The notes below the pieces were generated by a model, which worked only from the letters and a program-made list of their open reading frames with translations, searched no databases and was not told the origin of the DNA. A stretch of 64,000 nt of DNA, taken from assembly GCF_946482605.1 (NCBI RefSeq), contig NZ_CAMLSE010000002.1:62001-126000 (forward strand), in the 5' to 3' direction. The position numbers were made by a program, and so were the translations under genes. This document shows positions 44,226 to 52,300 of this stretch, in pieces. Numbering within the stretch: the first letter of the stretch is position 1; every line of letters starts with the position of its first letter. The stretch is from an uncultured Dyadobacter sp. (GTDB lineage: Bacteria; Bacteroidota; Bacteroidia; Cytophagales; Spirosomataceae).

Positions 44226-44636
44226 TTATCTGTTGATTTGATGTTCGGAGACGATCCGGGCCTCGAAGAATGCCGTTACCCGGTCACAAATGGCCCTGAC
44301 GGTACCATCGTTGACGCGCCGGAAATTGCTGAGATAAATATCAAGATTTACTTTCCCAAACTCCGGCCATGTATGCACCGAAAGGTGACTCTCGCTGAGA
44401 CAGATCACGCCGGTGAAGCCGGCCGGTTCAAAATTGTGATACACTTCTCCAAGCTTTTGCAGGTCGAATGTACCGATGAGGGTATCAGCGAGGTCTTTAA
44501 AACCGCTATACTGGTCCAGCAATGCCGTTTTTTCCGATTGCAGGGTTAAAATGAGATGCAGTCCGGGAGTATAAGTTTCCAATAGCGTCAGGTCTGTGAT
44601 GGCAGGCAATTTTATAAAAAACCGGGTAATGCGCAA
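44226..44636 (-). CDS. S-adenosylmethionine decarboxylase-like proenzyme (SpeD/SpeH class)
   Basis: Pyruvoyl-type AdoMet decarboxylase of 136 aa. The self-processing site is LSESHLSVHTWPE, cleaved between Glu82 and Ser83, with His88 as the second key residue. It would supply decarboxylated AdoMet as aminopropyl donor. The position of the catalytic Cys of characterised SpeH enzymes (20 residues after the pyruvoyl Ser) is Ser103 (LDIYLSNF), an unusual change that may slow or alter activity. The N-terminus is ~20 residues longer than in typical SpeH. It is the first gene of the seven-gene operon. Confidence 0.85.
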   Translation of the reverse strand: MRITRFFIKLPAITDLTLLETYTPGLHLILTLQSEKTALLDQYSGFKDLADTLIGTFDLQKLGEVYHNFEPAGFTGVICLSESHLSVHTWPEFGKVNLDIYLSNFRRVNDGTVRAICDRVTAFFEARIVSEHQINR

Positions 44637-44772
44637 GGTGGTAATTATTTAAATGGTTACATATCAAAATCCAGCGGACACATAACCGGATGTGCAAAGT
44701 GACCGCATTGGTTTTCAATCGGTATGTACCGTGCAAGAGACGTTCATTGCCAAACTGTTTTACATTTCACTC

Positions 44773-44811
44773 CGATCGTTTGAAATGGGTTCAAAAGCAG
44801 GAAAACGATCG
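44773..44811. promoter_or_regulatory. Inverted repeat in the speD/hydrolase intergenic region
   Basis: Perfect 9-bp arms CGATCGTTT (44773-44781) and AAACGATCG (44803-44811) with a 21-nt spacer, between the divergent speD-like gene and the hydrolase gene. Either an operator or a hairpin; no T-run follows. Confidence 0.45.
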
Positions 44812-44832
44812 TGGTTAGTGACGCATACGGCA

Positions 44833-44840
44833 TATTTTTG
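44833..44840 (+). promoter_or_regulatory. Candidate -7 box for the hydrolase gene
   Basis: TATTTTTG matches TAnnTTTG. It is only 15 bp before the ATG at 44856, which would leave a very short leader, and no clear -33 box is seen. Weak. Confidence 0.3.
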
Positions 44841-44855
44841 TGATCTTTGAACCCT

Positions 44856-45794
44856 ATGTATTTACTTACAAAATCACTTCTTATCCTACTCGCATTGCTG
44901 TCGGCTTCCACCGCAATGTGCCAATCTCTTTATTCCAGGGCTTTTGGGGAGGAAACCGGCGAGCCTATCGTATTCCTGCACGGCGGACCGGGCAGCAGTT
45001 CGGTTTATTTCGAAGCGACAACGGCCCGGAAGCTGGCAGATGAGGGTTTCTATGTCATCATCTATGACCGTCGCGGCGAAGGCCGGTCGAAGGATCCCGA
45101 TGCCAAAATGAATTACGACGAATTCTTCCAGGATCTGAACAGCATTTATAAGAAGTACGGTATCACACAGGCAAACCTGATCGCATTCAGTTTTGGCGGA
45201 CTGGTTGCCACATTATATGCCGAAAAATTCCCGGAAAGGGTCAAATCGATCATTCTCACCAGTGCACTGATTTCACAGCAAGCCTCTTACAACACCATTC
45301 TGAATTCGACCGAAGCTATTTATGCCAAACAAAACGATACGTTTAACCTCCGCGACCTGACGGCAATCAGGCAAATGGACACGAACTCGCTTCGTTACCG
45401 GACCGCGGTTTTTGGTCACGCTTCCCGGAATGGCTTTTTCACACTGCGAAATCCCGATCCCGAGGCGGCGCAAATTTATGCCGGTTATAATTCTGACAAG
45501 CTGATTACCAGCTATGTAAAAAATCAAACCGCGGTCGAAATCTTCTGGAAAAATGAAAAGCTGAAAAATATCGACGTTATACCCGCATTGAAGAAGCTGA
45601 CAGCCCGGAAAGTCCCCGTTTACGCGATCTACGGCAAGCAGGACGGTCTGTATTCAGAGAAGCAGATAGCTGATTTAGCAAAACTGACTGGTAAAAGCCG
45701 GTTGCGGTACCTGGATAACTGCTCTCACACCGTATTTATCGATCAGCAACGGCAATTTATCGTGGCGGTTAGCGGCTGGCTTAAAGCAAGGTGA
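44856..45794 (+). CDS. Exported alpha/beta hydrolase, prolyl-iminopeptidase-like
   Basis: Hydrolase of 312 aa from the ATG at 44856 with a Sec signal (YLLTKSLLILLALLSASTA). Motifs of the proline-iminopeptidase group are present: HGGPGSSS (oxyanion hole) and YDRRGEGRS. The nucleophile elbow is AFSFGG, so the first Gly of GxSxG is Ala; the Asp is probably in YGKQDGLYS and the His in CSHTVFID. It is likely active as a periplasmic esterase or peptidase. Single gene, divergent from the polyamine-type operon. Confidence 0.85.
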   Translation: MYLLTKSLLILLALLSASTAMCQSLYSRAFGEETGEPIVFLHGGPGSSSVYFEATTARKLADEGFYVIIYDRRGEGRSKDPDAKMNYDEFFQDLNSIYKKYGITQANLIAFSFGGLVATLYAEKFPERVKSIILTSALISQQASYNTILNSTEAIYAKQNDTFNLRDLTAIRQMDTNSLRYRTAVFGHASRNGFFTLRNPDPEAAQIYAGYNSDKLITSYVKNQTAVEIFWKNEKLKNIDVIPALKKLTARKVPVYAIYGKQDGLYSEKQIADLAKLTGKSRLRYLDNCSHTVFIDQQRQFIVAVSGWLKAR

Positions 45795-45829
45795 TCTGGT
45801 TGTCGCATTGACTACCGCACTGGAAATCC

Positions 45830-46966
45830 CTATTTCAGGTTCGCTTTCAGGAATTCGTACAAATTATCGCCCCGGAGATTCAGTGCCATGATCTTACCGT
45901 CGGGATCCAGCAGCATATTGAAGGGAATACTGCTGATCGCGTACTGCTTGGCCGCCGCATTCTGCCAGTATTTCAGATCACCGACATGCGTCCAATGCAA
46001 CTGGTCGGCGACGATCGCCTTCAACCATGCCGACCGGCTTTTGTCCAGAGAAACCGAAAGGATGGTAAAATTCCTGCTGTGGAAGTCCTGATATGCCCTG
46101 ACGAGGAAAGGGCTTTCCTGGCGGCAGGGACCACACCAGCTCGCCCAGAAATCGACCAGCACGTAGCGGCCTTTGAAAGACGACAGTCGGACCGGACGCC
46201 CGGTGGTGTCGGGTTGGGTGAAGTCCATCGCTGGTTGTCCGATCACCGATTTGCCTGCTGTGAGCCATTCCTTTCTGAAAAATTTCACCTGCTCCGACGA
46301 GGCGATCGGCGAAGATTCATACCGTTTCAGGAGGGAGTCGGCAATGGCCAGGTCCGACGCCTGATGGCTCGCAATGTAATTCCCGACCTGATTGACCGAC
46401 GCCGCCGATAACGGGTATTGCCTCATCAGGCTCAGAATGGCCTTTCGCTCCTGACGGATGAGTTGCTTCGTCCGGTCTTTGGCAATGCGCAGCGCCGCCG
46501 TGTCGCCCTGGGTGCGCGCCCGCATTTCCTGCTGTTCAAGTGCATTGAAATCGAAGCTTTGGTAAGCCTCGTCGTATTGCTGCCGGATAGCTTCTTCGGT
46601 AGAGCCCGTCACCGACGCCGCGTAAAGCGAGTCGGCCGTTCCCTCGATCTGCATGGTAGTGTTTTCAATGTAAAAACCGATTCCCTGGTCGTTCAGGCCG
46701 GTTTGGAGCATAAAGTAAGTGGGCTCCGTAACCGTTCCGCGAAATGCGAATTTGCCAAATGCGTCAGCCTTTGTTGAATCCGCGCTGTTGACGGATTTGT
46801 AGAAAGAGCGCTCGTAAAGGTAAATTTTCTTGCCCGCCGCTTTCTCCAATTGTCCGGACAGCAGGTAGCCTTTTTGAACTTTCTTCGGCGCCTGCGCAAA
46901 AGCTTTGGCACATATGAATCCGGTGATGAGGATAGTAATGAGGAAAAATCTCACTGAACAGGTCAA
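45830..46966 (-). CDS. TlpA-like thioredoxin-fold reductase with DUF4369 domain
   Basis: Exported thiol-disulphide protein of 378 aa. The signal peptide (FFLITILITGFICAKAFA) is followed by a DUF4369 domain (~30-130), a helical linker, and an AhpC/TSA-thioredoxin domain with the redox motif WASWCGPCRQE (Cys278, Cys281) and the cis-Pro in ISSIPFNMLLDPDGKI. Such proteins reduce periplasmic disulphides in Bacteroidota and usually come in several copies per genome. Single gene, convergent with the hydrolase gene. Confidence 0.9.
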   Translation of the reverse strand: MTCSVRFFLITILITGFICAKAFAQAPKKVQKGYLLSGQLEKAAGKKIYLYERSFYKSVNSADSTKADAFGKFAFRGTVTEPTYFMLQTGLNDQGIGFYIENTTMQIEGTADSLYAASVTGSTEEAIRQQYDEAYQSFDFNALEQQEMRARTQGDTAALRIAKDRTKQLIRQERKAILSLMRQYPLSAASVNQVGNYIASHQASDLAIADSLLKRYESSPIASSEQVKFFRKEWLTAGKSVIGQPAMDFTQPDTTGRPVRLSSFKGRYVLVDFWASWCGPCRQESPFLVRAYQDFHSRNFTILSVSLDKSRSAWLKAIVADQLHWTHVGDLKYWQNAAAKQYAISSIPFNMLLDPDGKIMALNLRGDNLYEFLKANLK

Positions 46967-47109
46967 ATGGTTTGGTAAACAAAATACATATTCTAAACGG
47001 AAATCATCCGCTTTTAGCCTCTCCGCTTACCCAAAAACGCGTTCGGCAACTTTTACTTTTCATTTACATTCTTTTACAGAACACATTTCCTGAAACCCAT
47101 CCTGAACGG

Positions 47110-47117
47110 TAGGTTTG
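47110..47117 (+). promoter_or_regulatory. Candidate -7 box for the FKBP gene
   Basis: TAGGTTTG matches TAnnTTTG and lies 28 bp before the ATG at 47146. A degenerate -33 (TTTC, 47086-47089) lies 20 bp upstream. Confidence 0.35.
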
Positions 47118-47145
47118 GCCACGGTTCAATTTCATTCGTTTAAAT

Positions 47146-47577
47146 ATGCTCCAATCCAAATCGCATTGTTACAAAAGGCGCCTTACCTGCCTCATACTCG
47201 TCCTCCTGCCTGTCTGGCTCGCCGCCTGTTCGGGCGGCAACGTCCGAAAAACGCATTCCGGTTTGCAATACACGAAGCTCAAAAAAGGAAAAGGCCCGAA
47301 GGCCAAAGCGGGACAGGAAATTCTGCTGTTCGAAACGACGAGCTACCGGAACGGTACGGTTCTCTACTCCAACGAGCACAGCACGACGCCGGTCAAAGTG
47401 CTGATTGGTGGAAATCAGGCCACGCAAGCCGTTGACGAGGCACTTCGGGGTATGCGGGCGGGTGAAGTCAAACAGATCGTCGCGCCTCCTCATCTGGTAA
47501 AAAGAACAAACTACCCACCCAATGTCCATCCGGACTCTACATTGGTCATCAAACTGATTTTAGACAAAATTCTGTAA
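47146..47577 (+). CDS. FKBP-type peptidyl-prolyl isomerase-like lipoprotein
   Basis: Lipoprotein of 143 aa with a lipobox at Cys28 (WLAAC). The mature part is a single FKBP fold: SGLQYTKLKKGKGPKAKAG, an A-x-ETTSYRNGTVLYSN segment, VDEALRGMRAGEVKQIVAPP and a C-terminal LVIKLILDKIL strand. Some catalytic-pocket aromatics are changed, so it may be more chaperone than isomerase. It ends ~40 bp before a strong bidirectional terminator. Confidence 0.85.
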   Translation: MLQSKSHCYKRRLTCLILVLLPVWLAACSGGNVRKTHSGLQYTKLKKGKGPKAKAGQEILLFETTSYRNGTVLYSNEHSTTPVKVLIGGNQATQAVDEALRGMRAGEVKQIVAPPHLVKRTNYPPNVHPDSTLVIKLILDKIL

Positions 47578-47617
47578 AACGTAGGATTTGATGATGCCCT
47601 GAACTAACAAATGGCCC

Positions 47618-47677
47618 GGGTGTAAAAAAGCCTGCCTGCCGGAGCACAAAGTCTCTGACAGGCAGGCTTTAACACCC
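47618..47677. terminator. Bidirectional hairpin terminator
   Basis: Perfect 12-bp arms AAAGCCTGCCTG (47627-47638) and CAGGCAGGCTTT (47659-47670), with a 20-nt loop; the stem continues outward with GGGTGT (47618-47623) and ACACCC (47672-47677). The A/T ends on both sides allow it to end transcription of the convergent FKBP gene and of the lipoprotein gene ending at 47704. Confidence 0.85.
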
Positions 47678-47703
47678 ATGGCGTTAACGAACTACTTCAC
47701 CAT

Positions 47704-48393
47704 CTACACGTCCGTCAGCCTGACCTTCACATAAGTGTAATACAGCGTGGTAGTCGACTCAAACCCCGAATCGGTTCCGAAGATCAGCCACAGGTTGCCC
47801 TCGGCATCGGTTTTTCCTGTGACTTCGCCCGACTTTTTGAGCATTTTATAGCCTACTTTATCGGTTCCGTTTCCTATGTCGCCAAGCACTTTCATGTCCG
47901 TACCATCATTCTTCTGGTCGATCTTGCCGATGTTCAGGCGATAGTGGTCCAGACTATCCAGGGCGTTTTTAGGCTCTACCGACACCGCGCCAACGCCGAG
48001 GTGAACCGCATTGGGAGCTCCTCCCGTACCCGCCCAGCCTGTTGACGGAGCATCCGATGCAAATTCGATCGTAAATGCCGCATTATATTGCTGGTTCGGC
48101 TTCAAACCGGTGATCTTCTTTGTAAAGTACATGAAAAGATCGTCGCTGTGGTTGTTGCCGGAAATCCTGAAACCCTTCTTTTTGGTGTCGAGCGGCGCCG
48201 GCAGGGCTGCTATCCCGGATTCCAGTTTCCAATCCGTTTCCTGCTCGGACGGATAATCCGAGAACCCCGGTACCCAGCTCCGTTTATCTCCATTGAACTG
48301 GTCGCTGACTTCCAATATCGGCAGCGCAATCTCGTCGCCACTGCAAGCCGCGAGCAGGAACGGCAGCGCGAGCATTAAAACTATTTTTTTCAT
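47704..48393 (-). CDS. Hypothetical lipoprotein
   Basis: Lipoprotein of 229 aa with lipobox LAAC (Cys17) followed by SGDE. The body is a beta-rich, jelly-roll-like domain (DQFNGDKRSWVPGFSDYPS; YNAAFTIEFASDAPSTGWAG; LYYTYVKVRLTDV). I do not recognise the family, though similar proteins are common surface lipoproteins in Bacteroidota. Single gene; its 3-prime end faces the terminator at 47618-47677. Confidence 0.75.
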   Translation of the reverse strand: MKKIVLMLALPFLLAACSGDEIALPILEVSDQFNGDKRSWVPGFSDYPSEQETDWKLESGIAALPAPLDTKKKGFRISGNNHSDDLFMYFTKKITGLKPNQQYNAAFTIEFASDAPSTGWAGTGGAPNAVHLGVGAVSVEPKNALDSLDHYRLNIGKIDQKNDGTDMKVLGDIGNGTDKVGYKMLKKSGEVTGKTDAEGNLWLIFGTDSGFESTTTLYYTYVKVRLTDV

Positions 48394-48548
48394 GAGGTAT
48401 TATTTGGTTTTGCAAATCTACTAAGGGATGCAAAACCTTGTTGCATTAGTTGGAACGCTCATGCCAAAAGTTGTCCCTGCCCGCCACTGCCCTGCTGATA
48501 ATGAACGATCTGCGTTATTAAATTCTGATTACTAAAAACAGCCTCGCA

Positions 48549-51500
48549 TTACGCCATGCTGCGGTGTACCGTGCCCGGCTGCTTTTTCCGGTTGAAAAAG
48601 GCATAAATGATCGGGAAAACCAGTAACGTCAGCACCGTTGCGGTAATCAATCCGCCGATCACGACGATGGCCAGCGGTTTCTGCGTTTCCGATCCGATCC
48701 CGGTCGACATCGCGGCGGGCAACAGTCCGATCGCCGCCATCAGCGCCGTCATCACCACCGGCCGGATCCGGGATTTGACGCCCTGCCGTATCGCCTCGTC
48801 GAGGGGCATCCGGGCGTCGAGGTTTTTCTTAAAGACCGAGATCAGAATCACGCCATTCTGCACACATAACCCGAACAGCGCGATGAAACCGACCCCGGCC
48901 GAGATCCCGAAGTTCATATGCGTGACATGCAATGCGAGGATCCCGCCGACCAATGCGAAAGGCACGTTGGCAAGCACCAGGCCCGCGTCTTTGGCATTGC
49001 TGAACATGATGAAAAGCAGGATGAAGATACCGATCAGGCTGACCGGCACCACCTGCGCGAGCCGCTCCGTAGCACGTACCTGATTTTCAAACTCGCCCAC
49101 CCATTCCACCGCATAGCCTTTCGGCAGGTCAGTTAGCTTTTCCTTTACCCGTTTTTGGGCCTCTGCGATGGTGCTGCCCAGATCTCTTCCGCGAACAGAA
49201 AATTTAACACCGATAAATCGCTTGTTATTGTCGCGGTACACAAATGCAGGTCCGGTGATCTTCCGGATCGTCGAAATCTCCTTTAACGGGATCTTTCCGC
49301 CTGTGAGGGTCGGCACCATCAGCTGCTGTATATGCAGCTCGTCGCGGCGGTACTCCTCCTTGTAACGCAGCCGGATGTCGAACTTGCGCTCGCCTTCATA
49401 CAGGATCGACGCCGTCTTCCCCCCGATCGCCATTTCGATCACCGCCTGAACATCCGCCGTGCTGACGCCGTACTGCGCCATTTTGTGGTCATGCAGGATC
49501 ACGCTGATCTCCGGCTGGCCAATGTTACGGATCAATCCAAGGTCCTTGATCCCGTCCACATCCTTCACCGCGTCCATGGCCACATTGGCATATTTTTCCA
49601 GCTCCTGCAAATCGGTTCCGAAGATCTTGATCCCGTTGCTCGCCTTGTAACCGGCCACGGCTTCGGCTACATTGTCGACAATCGGCTGCGAGTAATTGTA
49701 TAAAACACCGGGATAGTTGCCCAGCAGCTTATTCATTTCATCCGTCAGCTGCTCCACGTTGATCTTGCGTTTCCATTCTTTCTGGGGCACGAGATCTACC
49801 TGAAACTGGCAGAAATAGAACCCGTTCGGGTCGGTACCGTCATTGGAACGACCTACCTGCGAAAGCACCTGCTTCACCTCCGGAAATGTACCCAGGTCGC
49901 GGCGAATCTTCTTCGCCATATTGACACTTTCGGGCAGCGACATGCTCATCGGCAGCTCGGCCGTCACCCACAATGCACCTTCGTTCAGCTGCGGCAGGAA
50001 CTCAGTGCCCAGCAATGTGGCCGAAAACAGCGATACCCCGAGGAATGCCGTGGCAGCGGCCATACTGATTTTTTTATGCGCAAAACACCATTCAAATCCC
50101 CGAGAAACCGTTTTGTCGAAAAAATTAACGACCGGGTTGTTCTTCTCCCGCACGTTCTTGTTGAGCAGGAACGAGCAGAGCACGGGTACAAGTGTGAGTG
50201 TGTAGAACAATGCGCCCAGCAATGCGAAGCCCAGCGTGTAGGCCAGCGGGCTGAACATTTTACCCTCCACTTTCTGGAAACTAAAAATGGGGATCAATGC
50301 GGTAATGATGATCAGCTTTGAAAAGAAAATAGCCTTACCGAGTTCGCCGCCCGTCTTTTTGATCAATCCTAATTTGGAAAGGCGATTGAAACGGTCCATC
50401 CCCCGCTTGTGCGCCAGATGGTCGAGCGCGACGAAGACCCCTTCTACCATCACCACCGCCCCGTCGATGATGATCCCGAAGTCGATCGCGCCCATGGAAA
50501 GCAGGTTGGCCGACATGCCTTTGAGATACAGACACATGAATGCGAACAGCAACGCCAGCGGGATAATGATCGAGACGATGACCGTTGTGCGCCAGTCGGC
50601 CATGAACAAAAACACGATAACCGTCACAAATACAATACCTTCCACGAGATTATGCTTCACGGTCTCGGCGCAGAACTCGATGAGATTGTCACGGTCGTAG
50701 AAGGTTACCATTTTCACATCGGGCGGGAGGATCTTCGTGTTCAATTCGCCGATCTTCTCTTTGATCCGGGCCAGGACTTCACTCGGGTTCTCCCCTTTCC
50801 GCTGCACCACAATGCCTTCCACGACATCGTCCCGCGTCCCCAGGCCCACCTGCCCCACGCGCGGCAGATCCGACTCCTTCACATCAGCTACATGCTTCAC
50901 CAGTACCGGGTAGTCTTTCACATACTCGACGATGATGTTCTCGATATCCTGTGCCGATTCCAGCAGGCCAATCCCACGCACCACATATGCCTGTCCATTC
51001 TTCTCGATCACATCACCACCCACATTTACATTACTCTTCGTGACCGCCTCGTACACATCCAATGGCGTGATGTTGTATTTGGTCAATGCGGTGGGGTTTA
51101 CCTGCACTTCGTAGATCTTCTCCCGCCCGCCGAACGCCACCACGTCGGCGACGCCCGGAACGCTCCGCAACTGCCGATCGATGACCCAGTTCTGTAACGT
51201 CAGCAGTTCGCGGCTATCGCGGTCCTTGCTTTCGAGGGTGTACCTGAAAATTTCGCCGGTGGGGCCATACGGCGGCTGCACCTCGGGATCGACACCGTCG
51301 GGCAATGATACAGTCCGTAGCTGGTTGTTGACCTGCTGTCGTGCGAAAAAGTCCTCGATGCCATCGTCGAAGATGATTTTGATCACCGACAGCCCGAACA
51401 TCGTCACGCTCCGCACATTGGCCTTTCGCTGCACGGAATTCATCGCGATCTCGATCGGCTGGGTCACAAACCGTTCGATCTCCTCCGCGCTCCGCCCGTT

Positions 51501-51668
51501 CCATTGCGAAACGATGATGATCTGCGTGTTGGTAATGTCAGGAAATGCTTCCAGCGGAGTAGCCCGGTAGCTGGCAACTCCCGCCACCACCAGCAGCCCC
51601 GTCAGGAAAAATATAAAAAAGCGGTTACGAAGGGAGAAGCCAACGATGCCTCTTATGAATTTAGACAT
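48549..51668 (-). CDS. CzcA-type heavy-metal efflux RND pump
   Basis: Inner-membrane RND transporter of 1039 aa with twelve helices and two large periplasmic loops (VAGVASYRATPLEAFPDITN near the N-terminus is diagnostic). The helix-4 motif AIDFGIIIDGAVVMVE is the DFGxxxDGA pattern of Czc/Cnr pumps for divalent Zn, Co, Cd or Ni, unlike the DxGxxxDA pattern of copper pump CusA. It works with the adaptor and TolC genes upstream. Unusually, 630 bp of repeat DNA separate it from the adaptor gene, so it may have its own promoter. The last residues are basic. Confidence 0.93.
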   Translation of the reverse strand: MSKFIRGIVGFSLRNRFFIFFLTGLLVVAGVASYRATPLEAFPDITNTQIIIVSQWNGRSAEEIERFVTQPIEIAMNSVQRKANVRSVTMFGLSVIKIIFDDGIEDFFARQQVNNQLRTVSLPDGVDPEVQPPYGPTGEIFRYTLESKDRDSRELLTLQNWVIDRQLRSVPGVADVVAFGGREKIYEVQVNPTALTKYNITPLDVYEAVTKSNVNVGGDVIEKNGQAYVVRGIGLLESAQDIENIIVEYVKDYPVLVKHVADVKESDLPRVGQVGLGTRDDVVEGIVVQRKGENPSEVLARIKEKIGELNTKILPPDVKMVTFYDRDNLIEFCAETVKHNLVEGIVFVTVIVFLFMADWRTTVIVSIIIPLALLFAFMCLYLKGMSANLLSMGAIDFGIIIDGAVVMVEGVFVALDHLAHKRGMDRFNRLSKLGLIKKTGGELGKAIFFSKLIIITALIPIFSFQKVEGKMFSPLAYTLGFALLGALFYTLTLVPVLCSFLLNKNVREKNNPVVNFFDKTVSRGFEWCFAHKKISMAAATAFLGVSLFSATLLGTEFLPQLNEGALWVTAELPMSMSLPESVNMAKKIRRDLGTFPEVKQVLSQVGRSNDGTDPNGFYFCQFQVDLVPQKEWKRKINVEQLTDEMNKLLGNYPGVLYNYSQPIVDNVAEAVAGYKASNGIKIFGTDLQELEKYANVAMDAVKDVDGIKDLGLIRNIGQPEISVILHDHKMAQYGVSTADVQAVIEMAIGGKTASILYEGERKFDIRLRYKEEYRRDELHIQQLMVPTLTGGKIPLKEISTIRKITGPAFVYRDNNKRFIGVKFSVRGRDLGSTIAEAQKRVKEKLTDLPKGYAVEWVGEFENQVRATERLAQVVPVSLIGIFILLFIMFSNAKDAGLVLANVPFALVGGILALHVTHMNFGISAGVGFIALFGLCVQNGVILISVFKKNLDARMPLDEAIRQGVKSRIRPVVMTALMAAIGLLPAAMSTGIGSETQKPLAIVVIGGLITATVLTLLVFPIIYAFFNRKKQPGTVHRSMA

Positions 51669-51679
51669 TGTTCAGTTTT

Positions 51680-52300
51680 TAATGAGTGAATGAGCGAATG
51701 AGTGAATTTTGAATGACTGAATGACTGACCGGGTCGCCGGGCGATGAGTGAGTTCTGAATGACTAAATGACCGAATGACCGAATGAGTAAATGAGCCTCC
51801 GTGGAGCTGGGACCGGGTCGCCGGAGCGATGAGCCGCTGTGGAACAGCCGCGGAGAAATGGCCGTATTGGAATGGCCGCAGTGGAACCGGGAAGGGTTTA
51901 ACTGTAATTGACCGATGAATTGTGAATGAACCGTCGTTGCAGGGCCCCGCCGAGAAACGGCCGGCATTGTAACCGGAATGGCCAAATGTGCGGCCACCAA
52001 CAATGAATCGCGTAGCGATGTAATATCGGTAGCAAATTTAGAACAAGAGACCGGCGCAAAATCCCGTCAGGGATGTAACAACAGTGCATCACAGAGCGGT
52101 GATTCCATACCTCACGCATTTCCCAACCTGCTTTTCGGCAGCTCATTGCCCCATTTAGTCATTCACACATTCCAGTTCCACTGCGGCCCCTTCCACGGCG
52201 GCTCATCGCCCCATTCACTCATTCAATCATCGCCCGGCGACCTGGTCACTCATTCAAAATTCTTCACACATTCACTCATTCACTCATTCAAAATTCAGTC
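51680..52300. repeat. Composite repeat island inside the efflux gene set
   Basis: Gene-free 630 bp. Left arm: GAATGAGT/GAATGACT units (~51683-51795) with GGTCGCCGGAGCGATGAGCC and CCGTGGAGCTGGG modules; centre: REP-like element 52007-52074; right arm: inverse modules (CCACGGCGGCTCATC, GCCCGGCGACC) and CATTCACT units (~52155-52300). The right arm overlaps the stop codon of the adaptor gene. Confidence 0.8.
52007..52074. repeat. REP-like element, family 1, copy b
   Basis: ATCGCGTAGCGAT (52007-52019) and ATCCCGTCAGGGAT (52061-52074), same order as the copy at 19134 and again followed by GTAACAACA. Confidence 0.8.
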
